From NCBI GenBank assembly GCA_905116865.2, contig CAJHNH020004968.1:124001-188000 (forward strand): 64,000 bases of DNA, written 5' to 3'. Of the stretch, positions 1 to 11,239 are shown piece after piece. Each line of letters begins with the position of its first letter. The first letter of the stretch is position 1. This DNA comes from Candidula unifasciata (Eukaryota; Mollusca; Gastropoda; Stylommatophora; Geomitridae). Below the pieces are notes generated by a model. It was not told the DNA's origin. It worked only from the letters and a program-made list of their open reading frames with translations, and did not search any database. The position numbers and the translations under genes were made by a program.

Positions 1-723
1 TTTGTATTGTAACTGATTAAACTTAGCAGAATGTTAAGCTTTGAAATAATTTTTACTTCAGGCAGTGCTTTGCTAATGCAGTTTCCACATGTAGACTGTA
101 ATCTAAAGGTCTACTGAGTTTAGTCCCTTGAGCTGTGTTTTTCCTATGAAATGCCTTTCATTTGTGCAGCGGTTGTGTCGTGGTATTAAATATGGCCGTT
201 AGCAGGTTTACATGTGAGCTGGTGAATGACCTTACATAATAATTTCATGTGTGTGTAGCCAGCTTATTGGGCCCGACTACTTCTGTCCATGACAAACTGC
301 ATTTCTGGTGGCGACTGTTGGCTTTGGCACCTATAGCAACTGAGAATATGCATTTACTGCGTAGGCATATTTTTGAATTGTTCCCTGACTAATTATTTGT
401 TCATTAGTTTTTTCAAATTGGTCATTGAGGAAAATTTCATTTGATTTTCACTAGCACAGGAAAGGAGCACGTATGGAGTGACCTGGTTGTAGTGAAGTTA
501 AAACCTCGACTAAGATGTATATTCTCTTTAGATTTAAGGAGGAACAATTGTTGGGATGTTTGCTTAACATTGTTAGTGAATCAATATTGCTGCTCTTTTT
601 TCTTTTACATATATATGATGTATGTGTGTGTGTTTGTTTATATATTTACATACACATACAAGTGTATAAATTAAAGGTCCCTATTCTATGCCTATAAGCA
701 TATTGGGGCATATAAGGCTAGAC

Positions 724-948
724 TTTCATTTTATGGACTAATCTGTACTTGGTGGGGGATGTGGTCAGCATCATGCCGGCTGCCTTTTCTTCCCAGGACT
801 GCACTTGGTACCTACTCAAGGCTGGGTCGACCTGAGAGTCGAGGTCATTTTTGAAAATGAAAAAAAAATCAGGATCTATGAGGTTACGAACCCACAACCT
901 TTCGATCTGAAGGCAGACGTCTATCTACAAATGCCACAGCGACTCCTC
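724..948 (-). repeat. tRNA-derived SINE (family S1)
   Basis: Read on the minus strand, the head carries a box A-like stretch beginning TGGCATTTGTAG and, about 35 bases on, a box B-like stretch GGTTGTGGGTTCGTAACC, the arrangement of a tRNA-derived RNA polymerase III promoter. The same insertion sits at 24580-24817 in the paralogous block, so it is older than the duplication. The 3' boundary is uncertain. Confidence 0.55.
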
Positions 949-1045
949 TATATATATATAAATATATATATATATATAAATATTTTAGGTCATGACATAA
1001 CGAAGTAGGTGGCTAGTTCACTTCCTCGTTATCTTTGTGAGATAA
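949..1045 (+). repeat. TA-rich microsatellite plus short dispersed repeat
   Basis: A TA-rich tract is followed by a roughly 50-base motif containing ATAACGAAGTAGGTGGCTAG. The motif recurs near 3150-3200, 16998-17050 and 24834-24890, at three of the four sites directly after a TA or CA/TA microsatellite. It may be the end of an unclassified short element. Confidence 0.5.
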
Positions 1046-1310
1046 CGATCATGCTGTTGAAGGCAATTGATAAGGGATTTCTGTAAATGTGTTAAACTGA
1101 AAGATACAAATATTGCAGCCTAGCTGTAAACCACAACATTACGTGCCACCACCCCTTTTCAGGGTTAATGATGAAAGACTGTTTGGTCGAGAGGTGGGTG
1201 TCTTATAATAGAAATAATCAGTTGCATATAAACATGTTCATATTAAGATATTTGATGCTTTCAGTAATAAGATGACATTTGTCACCACTAAATTCTTTTT
1301 TTTTTTCAAG

Positions 1311-1538
1311 GGCGTCTTCTGCAATTATGACTTATCTCGAAAAATCGACAGACTGCAATATTCTGTTGAAAGCCTACTGGCTTATAAATGTGGTTCAGTA
1401 CACACATTCCGTTATAGATTTGACAGACTAGAAAATGTGTGTAAAAGGGCAACTCCTGAAGCTTTTCTTACTACCATGGAGGGAACCACAAAAGAGCATG
1501 AGGAAGCAGACAGCACGATCTTTGGCTATACTTTTGAG
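1311..1538 (+). CDS. C-type exon G1 of the repeated-exon locus (intact)
   Basis: An open segment of 76 codons lies between a T-rich acceptor ending CAAG and a donor GAG|gtaact, with phase 0 at both ends. The protein begins GVFCNYDLSRKIDRLQ and contains the family core RLQ-x-SVESL, then FDRLENVCKRATPEAF and TTKEHEEADSTIF. It looks mostly helical and charged, with no signal peptide or membrane segment. Seven related exons occur in the window on the same strand, and the closest is at 25151. About 250 bases of upstream intron are conserved among the copies. Function is unknown. Conservation of frame and splice sites across paralogs supports a real exon, but no transcript evidence is available. 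Confidence 0.6.
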
Positions 1539-2300
1539 GTAACTAATGTTAATTTTCTTTACATCTTTGCATCTGTGTGTCTGTCGCAGAATTTGATGCA
1601 CAGTTACACCATCTGATGAAAAGCTAGTATGTTAACATGTGTTAATTACACTTTGAGGTACCAATAATTGCTTTGGTCTTTTACTGCAGATCAAAGAGGA
1701 TTTTCCTACACACAACCTTCTAATTTTCCATTGACATTCACATAGCCCTCTAAGTATATAATAAGCTTTCACATAGTCTTCTAATATGTAATAAACTTTC
1801 ACATAGTCTTCAATGTAGTAAAAAAGTTTTACTACAATTGTCATAAATTTTTACACAGACATCTACAGTTGTCGTAACTTTTCACACAGACATCTACAGT
1901 TGTCATAAACTTTCACAGAAATTGGTGAGTAAACTCTCCATTTTCATTAATTACTCCTAGACCATGTTTTCCCATAATCTCCTTATAACCTGTGTTATCT
2001 GATCCTATCTTAGCATTCAGGTCACCCATCATTTTCATATTGACCTTTTATTATTTATAACATTTTGAAGTTGCATGTAAAATTCCTTCTGACTGCTGCA
2101 TCCTAATTTTGTAGCTTTATAGCGCAGTATTACTGACATGTTCACGTTCTGTTTCGCTGTTCTAAATTACGCTGCTTATTATTCTGAGGCTCACAGCTTG
2201 CCATTCTGTTAGCTCTCTTTCTGCTTTTTTCACATTCTTCTGGGATTTGCAGCAAAGAATTCACTGTTGGGATCAGTTGAGAGTCCAACTGGAGGAAATG
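1539..2300 (+). other. Intron-like stretch with degenerate 30-bp repeats
   Basis: Between 1740 and 1912 short units built on ACTTTCACATAGTCTTC and related versions repeat imperfectly. A pyrimidine-rich AG at about 1689 followed by ATCAAAGAGG resembles the small exon-like segment F seen after other C exons (26873, 46633, 57783). Nothing else is recognisable. Confidence 0.35.
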
Positions 2301-2359
2301 GCAGAATATTATCTTAGAGGAGGAGTATCAGTGTTTTGTCTGCTGATCCATGCTGTGAA

Positions 2360-2760
2360 TCACTAACAATCAGCCATCAGGATACGTAAGGCAGCAACAA
2401 CAATGAGCAGATTAACAAAAAGAGTTTGGGAGAACAGAAAGCCAATGATTATAACAAAAACTCTTGTCTATCAGGCTTGTGTCCTCAGCATCTGCTTTGT
2501 GGCAGTGAAACCTTGTCAACTAATTTGCACTAGGATAGACGGCTAAATAGCTTTCAGATGTGATTCCTAAAAATACTTGGCATTAAGTGCCAGGACAATA
2601 TCACAGACACTGAGTTACTGGAAAGAGCAGGTACTACAGCAATTTTCTCAATGCTTAGTCTACGAAGGCTCAGGTGGCTGGGTCACACCTGGAAAATGGA
2701 GTACTGCAGAGTCCCTAAAAAACATCCTTTAAGGTGAACTAAAGACAGGTAGAATGAAAG
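2360..2760 (+). mobile_element. LINE relic, C-terminal region of the reverse transcriptase ORF
   Basis: Broken frames give pieces such as TMSRLTKRVWENRKPMI, VYQACVLSICF and LRRLRWLGH-like text (near 2660-2680). These match the region after the reverse transcriptase core in LINE ORF2 proteins, where a strand-alignment segment and the W-x-GH motif lie. There are several stops and frameshifts, so it is a dead 5'-truncated copy. It is absent from the paralogous block at 24900-26100, so it inserted after the duplication or was lost from the other copy. Confidence 0.6.
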
Positions 2761-2827
2761 AACAACATGAATGATACAGGTATTGAGATGCACTAATGGA
2801 AACAAAATGCCATGGACCATGTTGTAT

Positions 2828-2868
2828 GGGGGGGGGGGGGGGGGGGGGGGGAGGGTGGGGGGGGGGGA
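2828..2868 (+). repeat. Poly(G) tract
   Basis: This is an almost pure run of about 40 G with single A and T interruptions, and it can form a G-quadruplex on the plus strand. It is one of more than a dozen long G or C runs in the window. Its length in the assembly may be unreliable. Confidence 0.8.
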
Positions 2869-3478
2869 GCAGGAAGGGAATGAGAATAAAGGAAGAAAGG
2901 ATAATAGCTGAGCGTCTGAGAAGAACCAGACTAAACACAAACGTTGACAACAATGGTCCAAAATCCAATTGTGGAAGACTTCTTTTAGCGTGGTCGAGTC
3001 TTGCTAGTCACACTAGCAATCAACATGGGCTGTCCCATATTAGCTTCAAGATCCCCAACCATGAGTCCCGTGTGTCCTCATAGTGCAATATAACACTGTC
3101 ATCTCGAAAGACAGAAAGGTGCCAATCGAATTGGAGGTTTGGCATGTTTTAGGCTCCGATATAATGATGTAGATGGCTAGTTCACTTATTCTTCTACCTG
3201 AATTAAGCCAAATTATCTATAGAGAGGAGACGCAAGTGAGAAAATCAGTCTCATAGCGTGGAAGTATCTACTTTTGTGTGTGTATCCTGTGTGACAGAGA
3301 CTGCCATTCCTGAAACAGACTTAACAGTCACAGCAGATGCTGCTCCCAAAGCCAGCGGCACATTCTCCCAAGTCCCCAGGGAATGACAGATGCCATTGTT
3401 TAGCAGCACAAAGTATTTTATTAAATCTTTGATGCTTTCAGCAAATAATATGTTTTTTGCCTCTTTTTTTTTCCCCAG

Positions 3479-3695
3479 AATGTCCTACCAGAATATGATT
3501 TTTCTCGAAGATTTTACAGATTGCAACATATTGTTGGCATCCTAGAAGCTTATGGTGATGAATTTGTAAAGAGCATGGTTTCTAGAACAAAAAACTTACA
3601 TAAAAAAGTACTTCCCTATATTGTTCTTGCTGTGGAGCACAACAAAACAAGAGCACAAGGATGCCAGCAGCAAGATGTTCCGTAGTACTATAAAG
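3479..3695 (+). pseudogene. C-type exon P1 (frame-shifted copy)
   Basis: The acceptor is a T-rich tract ending CCCCAG and the donor is AAG|gtagct. The frame from the acceptor reads NVLPEYDFSRRFYRLQHI, then FVKSMVSRTKNLHKKVLP and ends with a stop (CCG TAG) just before the donor. The last 12 codons are only sensible in a different frame, reading DASSKMFRSTIK, which matches the tail of other C exons. The length (217) is not a multiple of three. The paralog P2 at 26124 carries a shift at the same place. Either both are pseudo-exons sharing an old lesion, or this exon type is spliced in another way. Confidence 0.5.
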
Positions 3696-3727
3696 GTAGC
3701 TAATTATTTATTTTCTCTATATTCTTA

Positions 3728-4390
3728 TCTCTGTGTATCAGTTGTATAGGGTATATCATCAAATCTTGTTTATGTCTTTGCTGTGTATCAGTTGTAAAGG
3801 GATATCATCCAATCTTTGTTTATGTCTTTGTTGTGTATCATTTGTACAGGGATATCATCAAATCTTTGTTTATGTCTTTGTTGTATATCATTTGTACAGG
3901 GATATCATCAAATCTTTGTTTATGTCTTTGCTGTGTATCATTTGTACATGGATATCATCAAATCTTGTTTAGGTCTTTGCTGTGTATCAGTTGTTTAGGG
4001 ATATCATCAAATCTTTGTTTATGTATTTGCTGTGTATCATTTGTACATGGATATCATCAAATCTTTGTTTATGTCTTTGCTGTGTATCATTTGTACATGG
4101 ATATCATCAAATCTTGTTTAGGTCTTTGCTTTGTATCAGTTGTATAGGGATATCATCAAATCTTGTTTATGTCTTTGCTTTGTATCAGTTGTATAAGGAT
4201 ATCATCAAATCTTGTTTGTGTCTTTGCTGTGTATCAGTTGTATAGGGATATCATCAAATCTTTGTCTATGTTTTTTGCTGTGTATCATTTGTACAGGGAT
4301 ATAATCAAATCTTGTTTATGTTTTTGCTGTGTATCAGTTACATAGGGATATCATCAAATCTTGTTTATGTCTCTGCTGTGTATCAGGTCG
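3728..4390 (+). repeat. 49-bp minisatellite, about 13 copies
   Basis: Units of about 48-50 bases containing TATCAGTTGTATAGGGATAT and ending near GTCTTTGCTGTG repeat head to tail in the intron after exon P1. The unit length gives open frames on the plus strand that are repeat artefacts. The paralogous block carries only about six units (26365-26680), so copy number changed after duplication. Confidence 0.9.
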
Positions 4391-4555
4391 AAGGTAAAAA
4401 TTACTGTATAATCAAAACTGATGTGTGAGAATACAAGGCTAAAGTTAAATTTCAATGACTAGTACGACGACATGACCGACATAATTGCATTGTTTAAAGT
4501 TTAATTGCACTTCACCTGGTATATTATTTACTTAATGTTTACACCAGCTACGAAA

Positions 4556-4690
4556 AGCCAGCATGTGAGGGCACACCTTATTGTAGATGAACAAGGAAAA
4601 AGCCAGCATGTGAGGGCACACCTTATTGTAGATGAACAAGGAAAAAGCCAGCATTTGAGGGCACACCTTATTGTAGATAAACAAGGAAAA
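4556..4690 (+). repeat. 45-bp tandem triplication containing a splice-acceptor-like site
   Basis: There are three head-to-tail 45-base copies, each ending near TTATTGTAG|ATGAACAAGG. The paralogous site at about 26842-26886 has one copy. Because 45 is a multiple of three, the frame stays open (SQHVRAHLIVDEQGK repeated). The end of the unit resembles the small segment F after other C exons (46633, 57783), so a possible acceptor plus exon start has been triplicated. Confidence 0.75.
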
Positions 4691-5608
4691 TTACGGCATG
4701 TGGATCTGGTTATGCATGCTTTAAATATTCTTTTAGTAATTTTTTTTATTTTAACCTGCTGATATCTGTTAGCATACTTTTTTTTTTTTTAAATTTCAAC
4801 TGCTGAATGTTTTCATTTCTGTGAGGAGAATAAGTATCTTGTCTTACTCCCTAAATAATTAGGTATTTAGAAGCTATTAGTTCTTGTAAGTGTGTTTAGA
4901 CTGAGAATTTCCCCCTATGCCTTGTATACTTGCGCAGACAACTGTGCACGTATGTTACATTCATGTGAGAAAATGTGGGGGGGGGGGGGGGGCAGGCAAA
5001 TATAGACATTTCTAGGAATCACAAGAGTTATATGGGTTGAGGGATTTATATGTAAGAGTGTCTGCTTCTAGCTCATACAAACCTTTTACATTTGAGGAAA
5101 TTAAATTATCTTTTTTTAAAATAAGTATCCAGATTCTATGAGTTGTTAACCCTTTTTGGCTTGATACTGTGGATGTCGCAACCCTTTGGCCTTGATTTCA
5201 TAATAGATACTATAAATCTGGGAGGAATGTGGCTTTTCTACCTACCCTCAGGCGTGAACCTGGACCACACAGTCTTTTTTCCTTTTTGAGCAAGGATTGC
5301 AAATTTTACAATATGTGTATTTTGCTTCTTTAGCAGTTGGAAATGAAGAGAGGACCAAAATTTAAAACAAACACCAACAAATCCTAAAATTCTAGATAGA
5401 TAAGGAATGTTTGAAGCGTGTCTGATTGTAGTAAATAAAAACATTTTGTGTCCTTGATGGTGCTGTGAAGTTCAGCAGTGGGATCGGATTTTTATTGCAT
5501 TTCTTATGGAAGCAATTAGGAAACATTCGTGTGCACTGAGTTATCATTTAGCAAACTCAAGAAGACTAGATAATGCTTCCACTATTCCATCTGGTGGGAG
5601 TGTACAAT

Positions 5609-6241
5609 AGGGCTGTACCGAATATTCGCTACTGGCCGAATGGTGAACTTATTAACTATTCGGCCCGAATACGAATAGTGGTTACCTTACACCTGTTTTG
5701 CATACACTGCGATGGATTGAAACAACTCATTAACCCAATAGTTGCTGCTGCCTAAGTCTGTCGTAGCGGGGAAAACTGCGAGCCGGTTGCGTGGTACAGC
5801 ATCCAGTTTTAACATATGACTGTGAGTCCTGGGCAATCGGTAGGCAGGTCAAACAATTTCTTAAGGCCTCAGAGATGTGGTTTTGAAGGAGACGGGAGCC
5901 TGAAGACAACTAATCACAGACATCAGAAGGAGACAGTCATTACTTTTCGGCCATGTTATGAGAAGAGGAAAAATGGAACATGTGGTGACCACTGGTAAGA
6001 TCTGTGGAAGGAGGGATAGAGGAAGACAATAAGAGAAGATTCTTGACAGTCTTGTTGCATGACATAGAGGTGTGCCAGCACACGAACTAATACATGCTGC
6101 AGGAGATCGCAGCTTGTGGCAAGGCCCACTTCAATCAGCAAGGCACCTGATGATGATGATACACTATTCGTATTTGGCCGTATAGTTGGTCCTGCTATTC
6201 GTATTCGGCCAAATAGTAAAAATCCCTATTCAGTACATCCT
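5609..6241 (+). mobile_element. Fold-back/MITE-like DNA element (AGGGCTGTACCG ends)
   Basis: The left end AGGGCTGTACCGAATATTCG is an imperfect inverted copy of the right end, which reads AGGATGTACTGAATAGGG on the minus strand. Both ends are rich in CGAATA and GGCCGAATA palindromes. A truncated relative lies at 44344-44450. The interior is occupied by a LINE relic. No clear target-site duplication is visible. The paralogous site near 27690 lacks the element. Confidence 0.6.
5795..6160 (+). mobile_element. LINE relic nested inside the fold-back element
   Basis: Pieces of the C-terminal LINE ORF2 region are readable with frame changes: LTYDCESWAIGRQ-like text near 5812, an FGHVM-like stretch near 5950, and HVVTTGKICG-like text near 5980. 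The 3' end runs into a GATGATGAT tail at about 6150. The same LINE family is represented at 37660, 45180 and 53465. It is dead and 5' truncated. Confidence 0.6.
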
Positions 6242-6899
6242 AAGTAGATATACTTCTACACAGAATGTTAAAAAAATTCTGGCCATAAATTACCATTCTT
6301 ACTTAATATGTCATGCTTATTAAATTAGTAGTTTTTTAAAAATAAAATACACACTATAGTGAAAATTGTGTGTTGTTGCTTGGTTTATGTCCTTCTTGGT
6401 ACTTTGGTCCTCTAGTACTCTCCTTAAGGATTATTCATCATTCTCTTCCACTTTTCTACTTGAACAATAGCGGGGGGGGGGTTATTGTCATTCAGTGGGA
6501 CACTCTCCTTTTGTCATAATGTTTCCTCTCCTCCAAATTACAAGTTTTTAGAGCAATATAGCAGGTGTGCTGACACAAAGAAAACGTGATAGTTTAGCCT
6601 TGTTTAAGTGTGCAATATAATTATTATTATGTGCTGAATTGCTAAAAAAAATCATAATATATTATGATAATAATATTGTGTTTACTTAAAATGCTGTGTT
6701 TTTTCCCCAAGATCTGGGTTTTTTAGTTGCTGTCTGGGTTTCTTTGTTTTTCTTTTGAAAATCATGGGTTTTCAGTCTCAATGATGGGGGAAAAAAAATA
6801 GTAAAGAATGTGTGTACACATATCTATAATAGTTTTACCTGCAAATTATATTTCGGAATGTCCTACAAACACTTAAAATAAACTTGGTGTAACTAATGT

Positions 6900-7440
6900 A
6901 ACAGAATACAAAGGTTAACTCCAGGGCAATTCAGGGGAAAAAAATAGCGGACCACCAAAGGATCAGATTTATGATCCCCAAGTACTGGCCCCAAACCTGG
7001 TCCCTAACAAGAGCACAGGAGAAAAAGATCACGACGTGCGAAATGAGATGCTTACGTAAGGCTGCCAGTGTCACAAGGAGAGACAGAGTTCGAAACGAGA
7101 ACATTAGATCAGTTGTAGGAACCACACCATGCCTGCAATACATAAAGAAGCAACAAATAGAGTGGTTTGGCCACTTGATGCGAATGCAAACCTACCAACT
7201 GCCTCTACGAGCATACAACGAACAACACTACTGCCCTAGAGTAAGAGGCAGACCGAGAGTACGATGGATAGACAATATATCAGAGATCCTGAGGCAACAC
7301 GGACTAACAACACATGCAACACACCTGGCCCAGGATAGAAACCTGCGACTCCCCACTACGCTGTGAGGCAATTGTGGACAAGACAAGACACGTACTGGCC
7401 CTAAAGTAACAGATTCTAGGGGCGGAGACGCAAAATAGAT
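6900..7440 (+). mobile_element. LINE ORF2 C-terminal fragment (open 131 codons)
   Basis: An open frame at 6971-7366 reads KKITTCEMRCLRKAASVTRR, then IEWFGHLMRM and RPRVRWIDNI, the end of a LINE reverse transcriptase protein after the catalytic core. The EWFGHLMRM and RGRPRVRW motifs are typical of this region. No catalytic residues are present. It appears inserted within the left part of the hAT transposon and is 5' truncated. Confidence 0.7.
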
Positions 7441-7717
7441 GAAGCCTGGGACTTTTGATCGTAAACTTTACAGAAGAATAAAGGGACCTGATATTTAATT
7501 ATTGAAGAAAGTTTGGGAGGCTTTTCCTCTTTTCTAGGGGTTATTGACATTGTAGCGTCTCATCTGTTGAATTGAAAGAAAGCAGATCAGCAGAAACCAA
7601 CTAGGAGCTACAAGGGAAAAACCTTCAGTTCAGTTTTCACTAGGTTTTTGCTATGTTGTGGTTTGTTAAAACTGTGCTCTCAAAATTTACTCTGATTATA
7701 ACCTTGTTGAATTCAAA

Positions 7718-9663
7718 ATGAGTGAACAGATTACACCATCGAAGAAAAGAAAATGGTATGCTCAGTGTTTCAAAGAGGAATAGCTTACTGAAGCGGAATT
7801 TAAAGATTGACTACAACAGGACAGTAACGATAAGGACTCAAGTTACTGCAAATGTTGTAAAGTGACATTGAAAAATGCAAATAAATCAATGCTAACAAAG
7901 CATAAAGATTCTGTGAAACGTAAGAAATTTTGAGTCTGCTAAAGAAAGTGTAAATATAACTCGATTTAAAAAAAGAAAAAGAAACATCTACAGAAAGTGA
8001 ACAGATAGCAAAGAGTGAGGTCATGTTTGCTGCGTATTTCGCTGAGCACAATGTTCCATTCGCTAATATTGGCCATCTCCTAAGCGTCTGCAAAGTGGCA
8101 TTTCCCGACAGCAAAACTGCTGAAAAGTTATCCATGAAAAGAACGAAACTGTCTGACGTCATTCAAGATGGAATAGCTTTTCATGAACAGCAGGCCGGGA
8201 CTGAGATCTGCCAGAAACAAAAGTTTATAATAATTGATGAAAGCACAGACATCTCAGATCTTAGCAGTGGTAGTTTGATATTTTGATTTCAACAAACAAG
8301 AGTTGTGGACGCTCTTGTGGATAGAGTTTTTGTTGAAGATGGGACCGCTGTTGGCTTGTATGATGCCGTCAAGTCATTGCAGAATGAGAAAAATATTCTT
8401 ATTTAGAATATAGTAGGATTTGGAAGTGATAATTGCTCCTCTATGATGGAGAAGAAAAGTGGCTTTCAAAAATTGCTAAAAAATGATGTCCGCTCGGTTT
8501 TCATCATGGGATGCGAGTGTAATTCTTTTGCTTTGTGTGCCAGCCCTGCTGTCAATATTTTACCTTCATATTTAGAAGAGTTCTTTAAAAATGTTACTGC
8601 ATATTTTTCACTCAGCAGCAAAAGACAGCGTGACTTTACCCTTATTCAACAAGCAGCGAATGCGCCACTCCATAAAATCCCCAAACTATCACAGACAAGA
8701 TGGCTATCCAGAGAAAATGTAATTTCAGTTATACTGGACCAATATCCTGCCTTACTTTTATATTTTCAAAGCGAATCAAGAACGGAAAAAGTTGACGGAG
8801 CAAACGAGATGTTCCGAACCTTAAGTGATGGCGGTACGAAACCCATTTTACTGTTCCTTCAGTATAAACTACAAAAAATGAATACGCTAAATATAGAATT
8901 TCAGTCTGAGCAATTTAGACTGCATCTTTTGTATTCAATGGTCACATCTGTATACAAAAATATATTAAGTTGTTTCATTAAAGATGAAATTCTACATACA
9001 GCTAAATTGGAAGAAATTGATCCAAACATTCTGAGCAATCATTAGAAACTAAAGGACATATACATAGAAGGAAAAACATCGGCGCATTTCATAAATGCAC
9101 CATTTGATAAATACACGGAAAAAAGATTTTAAAATGATTGTTTGAAATTCCTTGTTGAACTTTGTAATCAGTTCAAGAAACGATTTCCGTTCAGCGAGGA
9201 CAGCTTGATTGCAAAGTACTGGATCCCAAAATATCCTGTAATCAAATTATCTCTCCGACATCAATTATCCCACTTGCAGTTCATTTTCCTTCACTCATAT
9301 GTGAACAAAGTTTAGATAATCAGTGGAGAAGCTATCGTGTGAATGCTGCAAGTTTACCAATTGCTTCGGAGAACATTCCGCTGTATTGGTACCAATTAGG
9401 AAGCATAAAAGATGGCTTGTAAAATATAAAAATTTTTCAGCTTTTATGACCAGCCTCACTCGTCAGCAGCGATTGAGCACATTTTGTCACTGATGAACTG
9501 TATCAAAACTAAACAAACTAATTCTCTGAAAGCAGACACTGTAAAAGATCGAATTCTTGCAAGGCAAGCAATAACAAGAAGAAATAACGACTGTGCGACA
9601 TGGACACCTAATAAAGAATTGCTGAAAGAATTGCAAGTGGCGCTGTTTGTCAAAGATATTTAA
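7718..9663 (+). pseudogene. hAT transposase (BED-type) pseudogene
   Basis: The ATG at 7718 starts MSEQITPSKKRKWYAQCF, followed by a zinc-finger-like YCKCCKVTLKNANKSMLTKH. Further on, EVMFAAYFAEHNVPF, an IIIDESTDIS motif of the hAT catalytic core (about 8230), GFGSDNCSSMM and QTRWLSRE (about 8695) appear in order, matching the ZBED/SCAN-domain-like branch of hAT transposases. Stops at 7780, 7806, 8285, 8403 and 9043 and later frame changes break it, and the C-terminal dimerisation region is degraded (NSLKADTVKDRILARQAI survives). The longest open piece is 8443-9045. It would have cut and pasted its own element, but it is now inactive. Confidence 0.85.
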
Positions 9664-9907
9664 ATAGAATAAAAAAAAATAAAAAAATAAAAAAAACAGA
9701 AAGAGACGGTGACAATTGAAATTGGCGAAAAAGAAGAGCTGTTAGAGTAACAATTTAATAAAGGTGAGTATATGTTCAGTTTCATAGCTGTAGAATTCTA
9801 TTTTACAGTGCTGGTTATTTTAATTCTATTTATTGTTCATATCTTGGGTTTTTGTCAGCCACATCTGGTTTTTTGACCCAAATCTAATTGGCAGCCCTGG
9901 TACAGTT

Positions 9908-10320
9908 CGCTATCTTAGGCCTATGCGGTTCAGATTTTTTCCCGTTGCTTTCGATGGTTTAGCACAACGCGGTTTGAGGTGTGTAGACAGAGATAGGTTC
10001 CATCTGTTGTAGGGTATTTTCCAACACGTTGTGAATTTTAAAGCATTATTTTTTGTGAAGAACCTAGTTATGTTCAGTTAAATAAACAGATGTTGAATGT
10101 GATAATTATAGTTCCAGTTGTTTTGTTTCAGATTAGGGCGTGGGGTTAGTGTGCGTAGTTTACTTATTTGTTGCCTGGCTGTTTAGATTTCACACAGAAG
10201 ATATCATGCCTGGACTAGAATATTTATGTTTCTAGTCCCCGCCTAACGAACTCTTTTTCTGTATTTTTCCCCTATGTTCTAAGGGCTTCTGCGTTCTAGT
10301 ACAATATTATCAGAGAAATT
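9908..10320 (+). other. No recognisable feature
   Basis: This is unique-looking A/T-rich sequence between the hAT element and a LINE fragment. I see no open frame, repeat or regulatory signal that can be supported. Confidence 0.5.
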
Positions 10321-10329
10321 ATCAGTCTC

Positions 10330-10640
10330 CCCAATGAACAAAGTATCAGGACCAGATGAAATACCAGATGAACCAATTAAAGCAGCAAATAACGTGGGAA
10401 TAGCAGGGCTGCACGGGCTGTTTAACCATGTTCAAGTAAAAAAACAGACACGAGACTGGGGTAATGCCACAATCATCAAGAAATTGAAAAACAAAGGCAA
10501 TGAATCCTCATTTACGGAGTGCACAAACAGGCACTTTCCCATAAATCATACTTCACCTCGACACTGCAAGGTACCACATGATCAAGAGGAGATGAGATAC
10601 GTCTACACATGTTGTTCAATAGATATGTACGGGAAGGTAT
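10330..10640 (+). mobile_element. LINE reverse transcriptase N-terminal fragment
   Basis: MNKVSGPDEIPDEPIKAA corresponds to the N-K-x-x-GPD-x-IP motif before the reverse transcriptase fingers. LHGLFNHV and WGNATIIKKLKNKG follow it, and NHTSPRHCKV resembles the next conserved block. The frame is open from 10334 to 10708, but the catalytic palm is missing. Confidence 0.65.
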
Positions 10641-11235
10641 TTTTCACTTGGTATTTAAGGATAATAATAATACATATTGCGCTTTTTAACAAGACTTGGG
10701 TCCATTGATCTCAATTGTTTACGTCCCTTGACTAAGTATTTGAAACACAGCAGGGGCAATGACTCAGTCACTGGCTTTGTTTTGACCACTGCACATGTGT
10801 CAGGGATCCTCACGGTTATGGGCCAGTTTAATGTGACGATTGTAGATCAGCGATATCATACGCTTAAACCCCTAACTAAACTCAGGCCATGTACAGACAC
10901 GGATAAATCTGTGTCAGCTGAATGAGGCTTGTTGAATACCAGCGGAATTCACGCTGGTCCGACGGATAGGTGAACGCTGGGAGTTCATCAAAACGATGTA
11001 CTTTACATCCTAATAAGATGAAATTTTTCGTTATTTGAAGCCCTACTCTGGCTTTTGCCAGGGGCCGCAATATAGACTGGACATAAATATGGCCTAAAGG
11101 CTGAACACGGTTTCTGGGACCTCTCCACGGGTGATCCTCACCTACATGGTGGCACTTGTGTCATCGGGTGTTTATCGCTTGTGTGATGTCCTGGTGGGGT
11201 AGAAAGTGAGTCAGTCAGTCAAAAAAACGACGGTG
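10641..11235 (-). mobile_element. LINE 3' untranslated end (RNase H LINE family)
   Basis: The stretch 10860-11220 contains, on the minus strand, the same non-coding block as the 3' end of the LINE at 63240-63470, including GGACATCACACAAGCGATAA and TATTGCGGCCCCTGGCAA. Matching sequence downstream of coding LINE text at 63130 identifies it as a 3' UTR. The coding part has been lost here. Confidence 0.65.
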
Positions 11236-11239
11236 CAAA

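Larger units (their letters stand above)
1..6470 (+). repeat. Direct segmental duplication, copy 1
   Basis: This stretch matches 23906-28385 in the same orientation. Matching landmarks in order are the opening sequence, the minus-strand SINE, the C-type exon G1, the C-type exon P1, a 49-bp minisatellite, a 45-bp exon-like segment and the tail near 6420. The homologous start lies at the first base of the window, so the duplication probably continues to the left. Copy 1 is longer because it gained a LINE relic near 2360, a poly(G) tract near 2828, extra minisatellite units and a fold-back element at 5609-6241. Copy 2 instead gained a MITE at 28024 that this copy lacks. Confidence 0.85.
6690..9899 (+). 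mobile_element. hAT superfamily DNA transposon (decayed, with nested LINE)
   Basis: The right end is GGCAGCCCTG at 9890-9899, matching the terminal sequence of the MITE at 51477-51730. The left end is diverged, with AGATCTGGGTTTTTT near 6710 matching the MITE's subterminal sequence. Between them lie a LINE relic (6900-7440) and a decayed hAT transposase gene (7718-9663). No intact 8-bp duplication could be confirmed on the left. This looks like the coding relative of the short MITEs at 33411 and 51477. Confidence 0.7.
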
